64,000 bases of DNA from NCBI GenBank assembly GCA_030491005.1, contig JAKZMJ010000001.1, positions 124,001 through 188,000 of the forward strand, in the 5' to 3' direction. The translations under genes were made by a program, and so were the position numbers. This stretch comes from Sulfurospirillum sp. Lineage in GTDB: Bacteria; Campylobacterota; Campylobacteria; Campylobacterales; Arcobacteraceae. The notes beneath the pieces are model-generated. The model saw nothing but the letters and a program-made list of their open reading frames with translations. It did not search any database and was not told the DNA's origin. This document shows, piece by piece, positions 36,795-45,656 of this stretch (position 1 is the first letter of the stretch; each line of letters begins with the position of its first letter).

Positions 36795-37832
36795 ATGATT
36801 GTACATATAAAACTACCCAATGATATCTCTTATGATGTTATTATTGATAAATTAAATCTTATAAATTTTGATAAAAAAGCTGTGCTTGTTACAAACTGCA
36901 CTATTAATTCTTTACATTTAGATTATATAAAAAAATATTTAAAAATAAAAGATTTAAGTATCCTCACACTTCTTGATGGAGAAGAATATAAAAGTATGCA
37001 AACTATTGAAACAATATTAAATCACTGTTTTGAACATAAGTTAAATAGAAGCTCACTTCTTATAGCTTTTGGTGGTGGAGTTATAGGTGATATGACTGGT
37101 TTTGCGGCTTCTATTTATCAAAGAGGAATAGATTTTATACAAATTCCTACTACATTATTAGCACAAGTAGATGCAAGTGTTGGAGGTAAAACTGGTGTAA
37201 ATAATAAATATGGTAAGAATTTAATAGGTGCTTTTCATCAACCTCTTGCTGTATACATTGATACATTTTTTTTAAGTACTTTACCTAAGAGAGAATTTAG
37301 TTCTGGTGTTTCTGAGATTATTAAAATGGCAGTTACCTTTGATAAAGATTTTTTTATTTGGTTAGAAAATAATACCTTAGATAATGAAGAAAATATTAAA
37401 TATGCCATCTCAAAATCAGTTCAAATTAAAGCTAGTGTAGTAAATGCTGATGAAAAAGAAAAAGGTATAAGAGCTGTTTTAAATTATGGTCATACCTTTG
37501 CCCATGTTATTGAAAATGAAACAAATTATAAGACTTATTTACACGGTGAAGCTGTTGGTATTGGAATGCTAATTGCAAATGAAGTATCTATTAAAATAGG
37601 GCTTATGAATAAACAAGAAGCATTAAGAGTAAAAAAACTATTAGTTAGCTATAAAATACCTACATCTTATCTTATAAAAGATAGCGAAGATTTTTATGAA
37701 CATTTTTTCTTAGATAAAAAAAGTTTAGATAATAATATAAAATTTATTTTAGCTAAAGGTTTAGGAAATTATACAATTAGTAATAAGATAAAAAAAGAAG
37801 ATATAATTTCAGTATTAAAGGATTTTTCTTGA
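36795..37832 (+). CDS. aroB: 3-dehydroquinate synthase
   Basis: 345 residues. Second enzyme of the shikimate pathway, NAD- and Zn-dependent. Visible are GGGVIGDMTGFAA, PTTLLAQVDASVGGKTGVN, the zinc ligands in NYGHTFAHVIE and HGEAVGIG. Its TGA overlaps the TTG start of the MscS-like gene by 4 bases. Confidence 0.95.
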   Translation: MIVHIKLPNDISYDVIIDKLNLINFDKKAVLVTNCTINSLHLDYIKKYLKIKDLSILTLLDGEEYKSMQTIETILNHCFEHKLNRSSLLIAFGGGVIGDMTGFAASIYQRGIDFIQIPTTLLAQVDASVGGKTGVNNKYGKNLIGAFHQPLAVYIDTFFLSTLPKREFSSGVSEIIKMAVTFDKDFFIWLENNTLDNEENIKYAISKSVQIKASVVNADEKEKGIRAVLNYGHTFAHVIENETNYKTYLHGEAVGIGMLIANEVSIKIGLMNKQEALRVKKLLVSYKIPTSYLIKDSEDFYEHFFLDKKSLDNNIKFILAKGLGNYTISNKIKKEDIISVLKDFS

Positions 37833-39655
37833 ATAAACTACTAGGTACTATTGTATTTCTTTCCTTATTTGTTTTTTCACATACATATGCAAATAATAAG
37901 CTTGAAGAAAATAAATCAGTGTATAATATTATGAGTATGGAAGAAAAAGAAGTACTTAGAATAAAAAAAATAGAAGAATTAAAAGATCAACTTGAAGAAG
38001 AAGAACGACGAAAATTAGAAAATGAAAATAAAAGAATAGCCAAAGAAAAATTTAAAAAAATAGAAGAAAAAAATCAAAGAATTGCTAAAGAAAAATTAAA
38101 AGAATTAGAAGAAGAAAATCAAAGATTAGCCCAAGAAAAATTAAAAGAAATAAAACTACAAGAAGATATAAAAAAAATAAAAGAAGAAATCAGTCTAATC
38201 AATCAAAAAACAAACAATAATATCTTATTAAAAAGATATAGTAATTATATAGCTTATAGAAAAATTTCTAAAGAATTATCTTTAATTAAAAAAGATTTAA
38301 AAATAAATAAAAATAAATCAGAAGATGAACTTTATAATATAAACAATACCATTAGAATTAAACAAAATGAGTTAGAATTAATTAATGAATATAAAGGTTC
38401 TCCTATTGGAGCATTGATTGACCCTCCTGAAATAGAAGAATATGAAGAAATCACTAATCCTTTTGGAATTATTAATGCCTTATCTTTTATAAAAAAACTT
38501 CAAAATAATAAACAACAATATATTTCCGTTGGAAAGAATATATTGACATTAAGTGAACTTATTGATAAAAAATTATTTTTGTATTTGGATTTATATACTT
38601 TAGAAGAAAATATTGTTCATCAAAAAGAAATTAGCTTATTAGATAATAAACAAAAAGATTTTCATATGGTTTTAGAAATTGTATCTACAACAGAAGAAGT
38701 ATATACACGAAAAATTGAACAAGTCATTTTGGAAACAAAGTCAAAGATATCTGATCAAATTGAAAAAATATTTTATATTTTATTTATTATTTTTATTTTA
38801 TTTGTTATTAATTTTTTAATTAAAATGACTTTAAAAAGGTATTTTTCACAAACTGAAAGCTATTATATGACAAATAAAGTTTTAAACTTTTTGTTTGTTT
38901 TTCTTACGATTATGATTTTGCTTTTTTCATATATTGATAATGTGTCATATATAGTAACTATCTTGGGATTTGCATCTGCTGGTATTGCTATTGCATTAAA
39001 AGATTGGTTTATGTCTATTTTTGGTTGGATGGTTATTGTCACATCTGGATCTATTCAGGTGGGTGATAGAATAAAAGTCACAAGAGGTGGTGTTGAGGCT
39101 GTTGGAGATGTTCTTGATATATCTTTATTTAAAATAACTATTAGAGAAGATATCACTTACACTTCATATGTAACAAATAGACGAACGGGAAGAATATTTT
39201 TTATTCCAAATAATTATATTTTTTCAGAAATGATAGCAAATTATACACATGCAGGTTTAAGAACTGTTTGGGATGGTATAGATATAGCCATTACTTTTGA
39301 TTCAAATTATAGAAAAGCACAAGAAATTTCAAGAAAAATTTTAAAACATTATTCAAAAGGTTATACAGATATCACAAGAAAACAATTATCTAAAATGAGA
39401 AGTAAATATCAATTAAGAGTTACGGGTGTGGAGCCTAGAGTTTATACCTTTGTTGAACCTCATGCTATTATAATATCATCATGGTATTTAACAAACTCTT
39501 ATGCTGCACTTGTATTAAGAAGTACTATTAGTCCAGAGATTTTAGAAGCTTTTATGAAAGAAGATGATATCCATATTGCTTATCCTACTCAAAGTATTAA
39601 TTTTACTCATAAAAGAGAAAAACCAGTAGATTTACCAGATGTAGATGAAAAATAA
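37829..39655 (+). CDS. MscS-family mechanosensitive ion channel with long N-terminal coiled coil
   Basis: 608 residues. A signal peptide (LLGTIVFLSLFVFSHTYA) leads into a periplasmic stretch, residues about 40-150, of repeated Glu/Lys heptads (the near-repeats EENQRLAQEKLKE and EKNQRIAKEKLKE), a strong coiled coil. Membrane helices follow at about 310-390 with the pore-like GFASAGIAIALKDWFMSIFGW, then the MscS beta domain (IQVGDRIKV ... IFFIPNNYIFSEMIANYT). It releases osmolytes under tension; the coiled coil may sense or tether to the wall (inference). TTG start overlapping aroB. Confidence 0.88.
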   Translation: MNKLLGTIVFLSLFVFSHTYANNKLEENKSVYNIMSMEEKEVLRIKKIEELKDQLEEEERRKLENENKRIAKEKFKKIEEKNQRIAKEKLKELEEENQRLAQEKLKEIKLQEDIKKIKEEISLINQKTNNNILLKRYSNYIAYRKISKELSLIKKDLKINKNKSEDELYNINNTIRIKQNELELINEYKGSPIGALIDPPEIEEYEEITNPFGIINALSFIKKLQNNKQQYISVGKNILTLSELIDKKLFLYLDLYTLEENIVHQKEISLLDNKQKDFHMVLEIVSTTEEVYTRKIEQVILETKSKISDQIEKIFYILFIIFILFVINFLIKMTLKRYFSQTESYYMTNKVLNFLFVFLTIMILLFSYIDNVSYIVTILGFASAGIAIALKDWFMSIFGWMVIVTSGSIQVGDRIKVTRGGVEAVGDVLDISLFKITIREDITYTSYVTNRRTGRIFFIPNNYIFSEMIANYTHAGLRTVWDGIDIAITFDSNYRKAQEISRKILKHYSKGYTDITRKQLSKMRSKYQLRVTGVEPRVYTFVEPHAIIISSWYLTNSYAALVLRSTISPEILEAFMKEDDIHIAYPTQSINFTHKREKPVDLPDVDEK

Positions 39656-40940
39656 ATATATGACTTTTTCTAGTAGTTATTCTAAATCTAATCAAAAAGT
39701 ATTTTTTAAAACTTTTGGTTGTAGAACAAATGTTTTTGATACACAAGTAATGATGAGTAATTTAAAAGATTTTACTATTACTTTAGATGAAAAAGAAGCA
39801 AATATTGTTGTTATAAATTCTTGTACTGTTACAAATTCTGCTGATTCAACAGCAAGGTCATATATAAATTCTATACATAAGCTTCCAAATAGCCCAAGAG
39901 TTATATTTACAGGTTGTGGAGTGTGGACAAAAGGTGAAAAACTTTTTAAAGATAATAAAATAGATTCACTTTTTGGACACTCCGAAAAAGAAAAAATAAA
40001 TGATTTATTATTAAAAAAAGAAAGATTTTTTGACGCAGGAGATTTAGAACATCTTGATAATACAATAGTTAAAGAATTTGTAGGAAAAAGTAGAGCTTTT
40101 ATAAAGATACAAGAAGGTTGTGATTTTCGATGTTCTTACTGCATAATTCCGTATGTACGAGGAGATGCCAGATCTTATAGTGAAGATAAAATATTAGAAC
40201 AGATTAAAACATTAGCAAATAATGGCTTTGGTGAATTTATATTAACGGGTACTAATATAGGGTCTTATGGTAAAAAGAAACACACAAATTTAGCAAAACT
40301 TTTAAAAAAAATATCTTTATTAAAAGGTGTTAGACGAATTCGTTTAGGAAGTATAGAGCCTGTGCAAATTGATGATGAATTTAAAGAAATAATAAATGAA
40401 CCTTTTATGTCAAAACATCTTCATATTGCTTTACAACATACAAGTAAAGATATGCTAAAAATTATGAATAGAAGAAATAAAGTATTAGATGATTTAGAAC
40501 TTTTTGAATTTTTAAGCTCAAATGATTATGCTTTAGGAACTGATTTTATAGTAGGACATCCAAAAGAAAGTGAAATATTATGGAAAGAAGCTATGATTAA
40601 TATTAAAAAATTTCCTTTAACTCATATTCATGCTTTTACTTATTCAAAAAGAGATGGAACTCCAAGTGCTACTATGAAAGAACAAGTCAGAGGAGATACC
40701 TCAAAAATAAGATATAATGAATTAGTAAATATAATAAAAGAAAAAAATTATGATTTTAGATTAAACAATAAAAAAACTTTAGAAATTTTAATTCAAGAAT
40801 ATAAAAATGGTGTATATACTGGTTTAGATCAACACTTTAATAAAATTGAAGTACAAAGTGAAGTTGATTTAATAGGAAATTGGATATTTATAGATGATTA
40901 TGAAGTAAAGGCTAGTATTAATGTCGCAAAATTTAAATAA
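39645..40940 (+). CDS. mtaB: tRNA (N6-threonylcarbamoyladenosine-37-C2)-methylthiotransferase
   Basis: 431-residue radical-SAM enzyme that puts the methylthio group on t6A37. The N-terminal UPF0004 domain has FKTFGCRTN, NSCTVTNSAD and FTGCGV cysteines; the radical SAM cluster is in EGCDFRCSYCIIPYVRG. The first ATG overlaps the MscS gene by 11 bases; an ATG five codons later (39660) is an alternative. It is followed by the FtsH-like gene with a 20-base overlap. Confidence 0.9.
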   Translation: MKNKYMTFSSSYSKSNQKVFFKTFGCRTNVFDTQVMMSNLKDFTITLDEKEANIVVINSCTVTNSADSTARSYINSIHKLPNSPRVIFTGCGVWTKGEKLFKDNKIDSLFGHSEKEKINDLLLKKERFFDAGDLEHLDNTIVKEFVGKSRAFIKIQEGCDFRCSYCIIPYVRGDARSYSEDKILEQIKTLANNGFGEFILTGTNIGSYGKKKHTNLAKLLKKISLLKGVRRIRLGSIEPVQIDDEFKEIINEPFMSKHLHIALQHTSKDMLKIMNRRNKVLDDLELFEFLSSNDYALGTDFIVGHPKESEILWKEAMINIKKFPLTHIHAFTYSKRDGTPSATMKEQVRGDTSKIRYNELVNIIKEKNYDFRLNNKKTLEILIQEYKNGVYTGLDQHFNKIEVQSEVDLIGNWIFIDDYEVKASINVAKFK

Positions 40941-42381
40941 AAAGAATTTAGATAAGAATGTAAAACTTATGGCTATTTCTGCTATTGTTCTATTTGTCTT
41001 GTTTATATATACTTTATTTAAAAGCAAAGATTTTATTCAAAGTCCTTCATATAACTTTGGTATAGGTTTTTTGCTAATTTTATTTGTTATTGCTATTGTT
41101 ATAAAAGTAAAAGAAAAAAAATTAAAAACTTTGTTTAACAAAAATAATGAAAGCTCTTTTGAAAAAGAATTAAATACACAAACTAAAACAAATGATCAAA
41201 ATCTTGAAACAAATATCAAGGCAGCTCACTCAGATATAACATTTAAAGATATCGCAGGTATTAATGAAGTTAAAAATGAATTAGAAGAAATAGTAAACTT
41301 TCTAAATGAACCAAAGAAATTTTTAAAATATGGTGTTAAATTGCCAAAAGGCGTTTTACTTGTAGGACCCCCAGGTGTAGGCAAAACATTAATTGCAAGA
41401 GCAGTTGCAGGTGAAGCTAAGGTACCTTTTTATTATCAAAGTGGAGCTTCTTTTGTTCAGATATATGTAGGAATGGGTGCAAAAAGGGTTCGTGAATTAT
41501 TTTCACAAGCAAAAGCAAACTCTCCTTCAATAATTTTTATAGATGAAATTGATGCAGTTGGTAAAGCAAGAAATGGAAGATCAAATGATGAAAGAGAAGC
41601 TACTTTAAATGAACTATTAGTACAAATGGATGGTTTTGATGGAAATAGCACAGTTATAGTAATAGCAGCTACAAATAAAATTGAAGTTTTAGATGAAGCA
41701 CTTTTAAGAGCTGGTAGATTTGATAGAAGAGTATTTATAAATTTGCCAAATTTAGAAGATAGAAAAAAGATTTTGAGTTTATACTTAAAAAATAAAAAAT
41801 TTAACTTTGATATTGGAAAACTATCTTTTGATACTTCAGGATTTAGTTCTGCCTCTTTAGCTACTTTAATTAATGAAGCTTTGTTAAATATGATTAAAAG
41901 AAAAGCTAGTTTATTAGAAGATGAAGATATAGAACTAGCAAAACACAAATTAGAATTTGGTAAAAAAGAAAAAATACTATTAAGACCAGATGAAAAAGAA
42001 ATCTTAGCAATATATCAAGCAAGTAAAGCATTTATTTCAAAAGAAAAAATCTCATTATTTGATGAGGGCATAGGTAAAATACACTCTACTTATCCTTCAT
42101 ATAAAGATTTATTAGAACAATTAAGACAATATCTATCTGGTAGTACTGGTGTTGAAATTATGAAAAAAGAAAAATATGCTATTAATTGTGATGATTTAAA
42201 ACAAGCAGATAATTTAGCTTTAAAAATCGTAGAAGAATATAAGATGTCAAATAATGCCCAAGTATTAGTAAATAATATTGCAAATGAATTAAGATCTGAA
42301 CTTTCACATAATGCAAATGAAATTAATAGATTAAAACTTATAATGTTAGAAAAAGAAGTAATCTTAAAAAATGAAATTTAA
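40921..42381 (+). CDS. FtsH-like membrane AAA ATPase lacking the protease active site
   Basis: 486 residues (FtsH is about 640). Two membrane helices (about 17-34 and 47-63) precede an AAA domain with Walker A GPPGVGKT (149-156), Walker B IIFIDEID (204-211) and the arginine-finger region [10 protein letters not shown] (261-270). Where FtsH has the zinc-protease motif HEAGH, this protein reads YQASK (365-369): both histidines and the glutamate are gone, and the C-terminal domain is short and divergent. It is therefore an unfoldase or chaperone rather than a protease, unless it pairs with a proteolytic FtsH. It overlaps mtaB and bioV. Confidence 0.88.
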   Translation: MSQNLNKKNLDKNVKLMAISAIVLFVLFIYTLFKSKDFIQSPSYNFGIGFLLILFVIAIVIKVKEKKLKTLFNKNNESSFEKELNTQTKTNDQNLETNIKAAHSDITFKDIAGINEVKNELEEIVNFLNEPKKFLKYGVKLPKGVLLVGPPGVGKTLIARAVAGEAKVPFYYQSGASFVQIYVGMGAKRVRELFSQAKANSPSIIFIDEIDAVGKARNGRSNDEREATLNELLVQMDGFDGNSTVIVIAATNKIEVLDEALLRAGRFDRRVFINLPNLEDRKKILSLYLKNKKFNFDIGKLSFDTSGFSSASLATLINEALLNMIKRKASLLEDEDIELAKHKLEFGKKEKILLRPDEKEILAIYQASKAFISKEKISLFDEGIGKIHSTYPSYKDLLEQLRQYLSGSTGVEIMKKEKYAINCDDLKQADNLALKIVEEYKMSNNAQVLVNNIANELRSELSHNANEINRLKLIMLEKEVILKNEI

Positions 42382-42904
42382 GTTTTTTTCTGGTTTTTCT
42401 TTAGAAAATGAAGAAGAATTATTTAAAGAATATATTATAAAAAATGATTTTACTATTTGTGGATTTTCCTATGGAGCTATAAAAGCTTTTAAATATGTAC
42501 TTAATTTACAAACAAGAATAGATTTAATACAGCTTTTCTCACCTGCTTTTTTTCAAAATAAAGAAATGAAGTTCAAAAGAATGCAGTTGATGTTTATTAA
42601 AAAAGATAAGCTTTCTTATTGTAAAAATTTTTTACAAAATATATCTTATCCAAGTTCTTTAAAGTTAAATAAATATTTTAAAGAAGGAAGTTTTAAAGAA
42701 CTAGAAGAATTATTGTTTTATGAGTGGAAAAAAGAAGATTTACAAACATTAATCAATAATAAAATAAAAATTGAAGTATATTTAGGTTTTGAAGATAAGA
42801 TAATCAATTCAAATGAAACTTGTGAGTTTTTTAAAGAATTTGCAGATGTATATTATATTAAAAATGTTGGTCATATATTACAAAAGGAAAATACAAATGA
42901 GTGA
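42371..42904 (+). CDS. bioV: Pimeloyl-ACP methyl ester esterase, BioV type
   Basis: 177 residues, small alpha/beta hydrolase of biotin precursor synthesis found in Helicobacter and relatives. The nucleophile elbow GFSYG is at 31-35 (S33), and a late Asp (GFEDK) and His (VGHIL) complete a plausible triad. It overlaps the FtsH-like gene by 11 bases and mog by 8. The assignment rests on size, the GFSYG motif and lineage; other short esterases are possible. Confidence 0.75.
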   Translation: MKFKFFSGFSLENEEELFKEYIIKNDFTICGFSYGAIKAFKYVLNLQTRIDLIQLFSPAFFQNKEMKFKRMQLMFIKKDKLSYCKNFLQNISYPSSLKLNKYFKEGSFKELEELLFYEWKKEDLQTLINNKIKIEVYLGFEDKIINSNETCEFFKEFADVYYIKNVGHILQKENTNE

Positions 42905-43436
42905 AAAAATTGCAAAAATAGGCATTATAACTGCTAGTGATAGAGCTAGTAAAGGTATATACGAAGATTTATCTGGAAAAGCTATTATTGATACTTTGAA
43001 CTCTTATATTAAATCTTCTTGGGAACCAGTATATAAATGTGTGCAAGATAATCAAAAAACTATTGAAAACACTATGATTGACTTAATTGATAAGCAAGAC
43101 TGTTGTTTAGTTATTACAACAGGAGGAACAGGACCAGCACTAAGAGATGTGACACCAGAAGCAACCGAAGCTGTATGTGATAGAATGATGCCAGGATTTG
43201 GGGAGCTTATGCGAGCAGTTTCTTTAAAATATGTTCCAACTGCTATACTATCAAGGCAAACAGCAGGTTTAAGAGGAAATTCTTTAGTTCTTAATCTTCC
43301 AGGAAAACCAAAATCAATAAAAGAGTGTTTAGATGCAGTTTTTCCAGCTATTCCTTATTGTCTTGATTTAATGGAACAAGCATATTTAAAGTGTGACGAA
43401 AAAGAAATTAAAGTTTTTAGACCAAAGGTTAAATAA
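42897..43436 (+). CDS. mog: Molybdopterin adenylyltransferase
   Basis: 179 residues from the ATG at 42897 (MSEKIAKIGI), which has AAGGA a few bases upstream; the frame is open further left, but only across bioV. The family motifs GIITASDRAS, TTGGTGPALRDVTPEA and LPGKPKSIKECLDAVFPAIPYCLDL are clear. It adenylates molybdopterin before molybdenum insertion. mutS2 begins 5 bases later. Confidence 0.93.
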   Translation: MSEKIAKIGIITASDRASKGIYEDLSGKAIIDTLNSYIKSSWEPVYKCVQDNQKTIENTMIDLIDKQDCCLVITTGGTGPALRDVTPEATEAVCDRMMPGFGELMRAVSLKYVPTAILSRQTAGLRGNSLVLNLPGKPKSIKECLDAVFPAIPYCLDLMEQAYLKCDEKEIKVFRPKVK

Positions 43437-43441
43437 GCTAA

Positions 43442-45643
43442 ATGCAAGAAATATTTAAAAAACTAGATTTAGAAGATTATATATTACATTTTCAACAACT
43501 TTTTGCTAGACCTAAAGATATAGTACTTGAAGGTGATATAAATTTACATTATAAATTAATAAATGAATTAGATAAATATACATTCAAACAAGCTCCAAAA
43601 CTAGAAAATCTTGATACTGCTTTAAGGCATATACAAAAACAAGGTATTTTAAAACTTGATGATATTTTTGAATTTGTTAAAATCATAGAATACTTTTCAT
43701 ACTTAAAAAAATTTAATTTTGAATTGGCATTAGAACAGTGGTTTTTGAAAATCATTATACCAGATGAAATACAAAATATAATTGATTTTTTTGATGAAAA
43801 AGGAAATCTTAAAGATGGAGTTAATCAAGATTATGATTATATAAAAGAAGCTATTTATAACAATAAAGCGTCAATTAAACAATCTTTGTACAAGCAAATG
43901 AATAGCTCAAAACTTAAGGCATATTTAGTTGATATGCAAGTTCATCTAATAAATGGTGAAGAAACTTTACTTGTACGATCTGGTTTTAATCATATAATAA
44001 AAGCTAGTGTTATAAATCGTTCTAATTCTGGTTTTTTTTATATCTTACCTCATAGTATTAGCACTTTAAAACAAAAACAAAATGATTTAAGAAATCAACA
44101 AGAAGAAATTATATTAAAATTATGTAAGACTATTTCATCTGTATTTGAAAAAAATCTATTATTTTTAAAATTTATAAATAAAGAATTTGATAGATTTGAT
44201 CATTATCAAGCAAGATTGTTTTTTGCCAAACAAGGTGATAAAAATTTTATTATTCCTTCTAAAAATGCTAAAAATACTTTAATTGATTTTGTTCATCCAG
44301 CACTAAGCAATGCAAAAGCAGTTAGTATTGATTTTTCAAAAGAAGTTATTATAATCACAGGAGTAAATGCAGGTGGTAAAACTATGTTATTAAAGTCAGT
44401 TTTATCTTGTGTTTTATTATCTAAGTATTTAATACCTTATAAAGCTAGTAAAAATTCTTCTATTTCTCATTTTAAAAATATTGTAGCAGTTTTAGATGAC
44501 CCTCAAAGTGTTAAAAATGACATTTCAACTTTTGCAGGGCGTATGTTAGAATTTTCAAAACTCTTTACAAAAAGAAATGTAATAGTAGGAGTTGATGAAA
44601 TAGAACTTGGAACTGACTCAGATGAAGCTGCATCTTTATTTAAAGTTATCATTGAAGAATTAATTAAAAGAGATATAAAAGTTATTATTACCACTCATCA
44701 TAAAAGATTAGCTGCACTTATGGCTTCAAATAACAAAGTTGAATTAATAGCAGCTTTATATGATGAGGCGAATAGAAAACCAAAATATGAATTTATAAGA
44801 GGAACTATTGGAAAATCTTATGCTTTTGAAACAGCTTCAAGGTATGGAATACCACACAATGTAATAAAACTAGCAAACGAAGTTTATGGAGAAGATAAAG
44901 ATAAATTAAATGAATTAATTGAGAGATCAAGTTCTTTAGAGCAAGAATATAAAACTAAAATAACATCCTTAGATGAAGAAATAAAAAAACATAAAACATT
45001 AAATATGACGTTAGAGGAACAAAAACATACTTTAGATTCAAAAATATATCAAGAACAATCAAAGCTACATAAAGAATATAAAGATGCGACAAGTGAAGCA
45101 AAAAAAGCTATAAAAACACAAATAATAAAACAATCCCATCAACACTTAAATATAGCACATGGTAAAGTAAAAAATATAAAAGTTGAGAAAATTCAAGAAA
45201 AAGTTGAGTTTAAAGTAGGAGATAGAGTCAAGTATCAAAACTCAAAAGGTGAAATAATATCAATAAAAAGCAAAAAAGCTTTTATTCAAACAAATGTTGG
45301 TATGAGATTACAAGTTTTATTAACAGATTTAAAAAGAAGTGGCAATGAAGTAAAAATAAAAACAATAAAAAAAGTGCAAATAAGTGTTCAAAAACCAAGT
45401 TCAAGACATGTAAGTTTAGATTTACATGGACAAAGAAGTGAAGAAGCTTGTGATAACCTTGATAAATTTTTATCAGATGCTTTAATTGCAGGATTTGATG
45501 AAGTATTGGTTTATCACGGAATTGGTACAGGTAAACTTGCCTATGCAGTAAGAGTTTTTTTAGATAACTATCCTAAAATCAAATCTTATTCAGATGCTCC
45601 TGCAAACCAGGGTGGTTTTGGTGCAAAAATAATTAAATTATAA
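43442..45643 (+). CDS. mutS2: Endonuclease MutS2
   Basis: 733 residues. MutS-type ATPase core with Walker A GVNAGGKTMLLK (about residues 304-315) and GVDEIELGTD, a helical arm rich in Lys/Glu (about 490-570), and a C-terminal Smr nuclease domain starting at SLDLHGQRSEEA with YHGIGTGKL. It is thought to act in limiting recombination or in rescue of collided ribosomes, and it lacks the mismatch-binding domain of MutS1. Confidence 0.93.
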   Translation: MQEIFKKLDLEDYILHFQQLFARPKDIVLEGDINLHYKLINELDKYTFKQAPKLENLDTALRHIQKQGILKLDDIFEFVKIIEYFSYLKKFNFELALEQWFLKIIIPDEIQNIIDFFDEKGNLKDGVNQDYDYIKEAIYNNKASIKQSLYKQMNSSKLKAYLVDMQVHLINGEETLLVRSGFNHIIKASVINRSNSGFFYILPHSISTLKQKQNDLRNQQEEIILKLCKTISSVFEKNLLFLKFINKEFDRFDHYQARLFFAKQGDKNFIIPSKNAKNTLIDFVHPALSNAKAVSIDFSKEVIIITGVNAGGKTMLLKSVLSCVLLSKYLIPYKASKNSSISHFKNIVAVLDDPQSVKNDISTFAGRMLEFSKLFTKRNVIVGVDEIELGTDSDEAASLFKVIIEELIKRDIKVIITTHHKRLAALMASNNKVELIAALYDEANRKPKYEFIRGTIGKSYAFETASRYGIPHNVIKLANEVYGEDKDKLNELIERSSSLEQEYKTKITSLDEEIKKHKTLNMTLEEQKHTLDSKIYQEQSKLHKEYKDATSEAKKAIKTQIIKQSHQHLNIAHGKVKNIKVEKIQEKVEFKVGDRVKYQNSKGEIISIKSKKAFIQTNVGMRLQVLLTDLKRSGNEVKIKTIKKVQISVQKPSSRHVSLDLHGQRSEEACDNLDKFLSDALIAGFDEVLVYHGIGTGKLAYAVRVFLDNYPKIKSYSDAPANQGGFGAKIIKL

Positions 45644-45656
45644 AAATAGGAAAATA

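Noticed and set aside
41457-41948. A 163-codon minus-strand frame
   Set aside because: Antisense to the AAA domain of the FtsH-like gene, with no recognisable motif or ribosome site.
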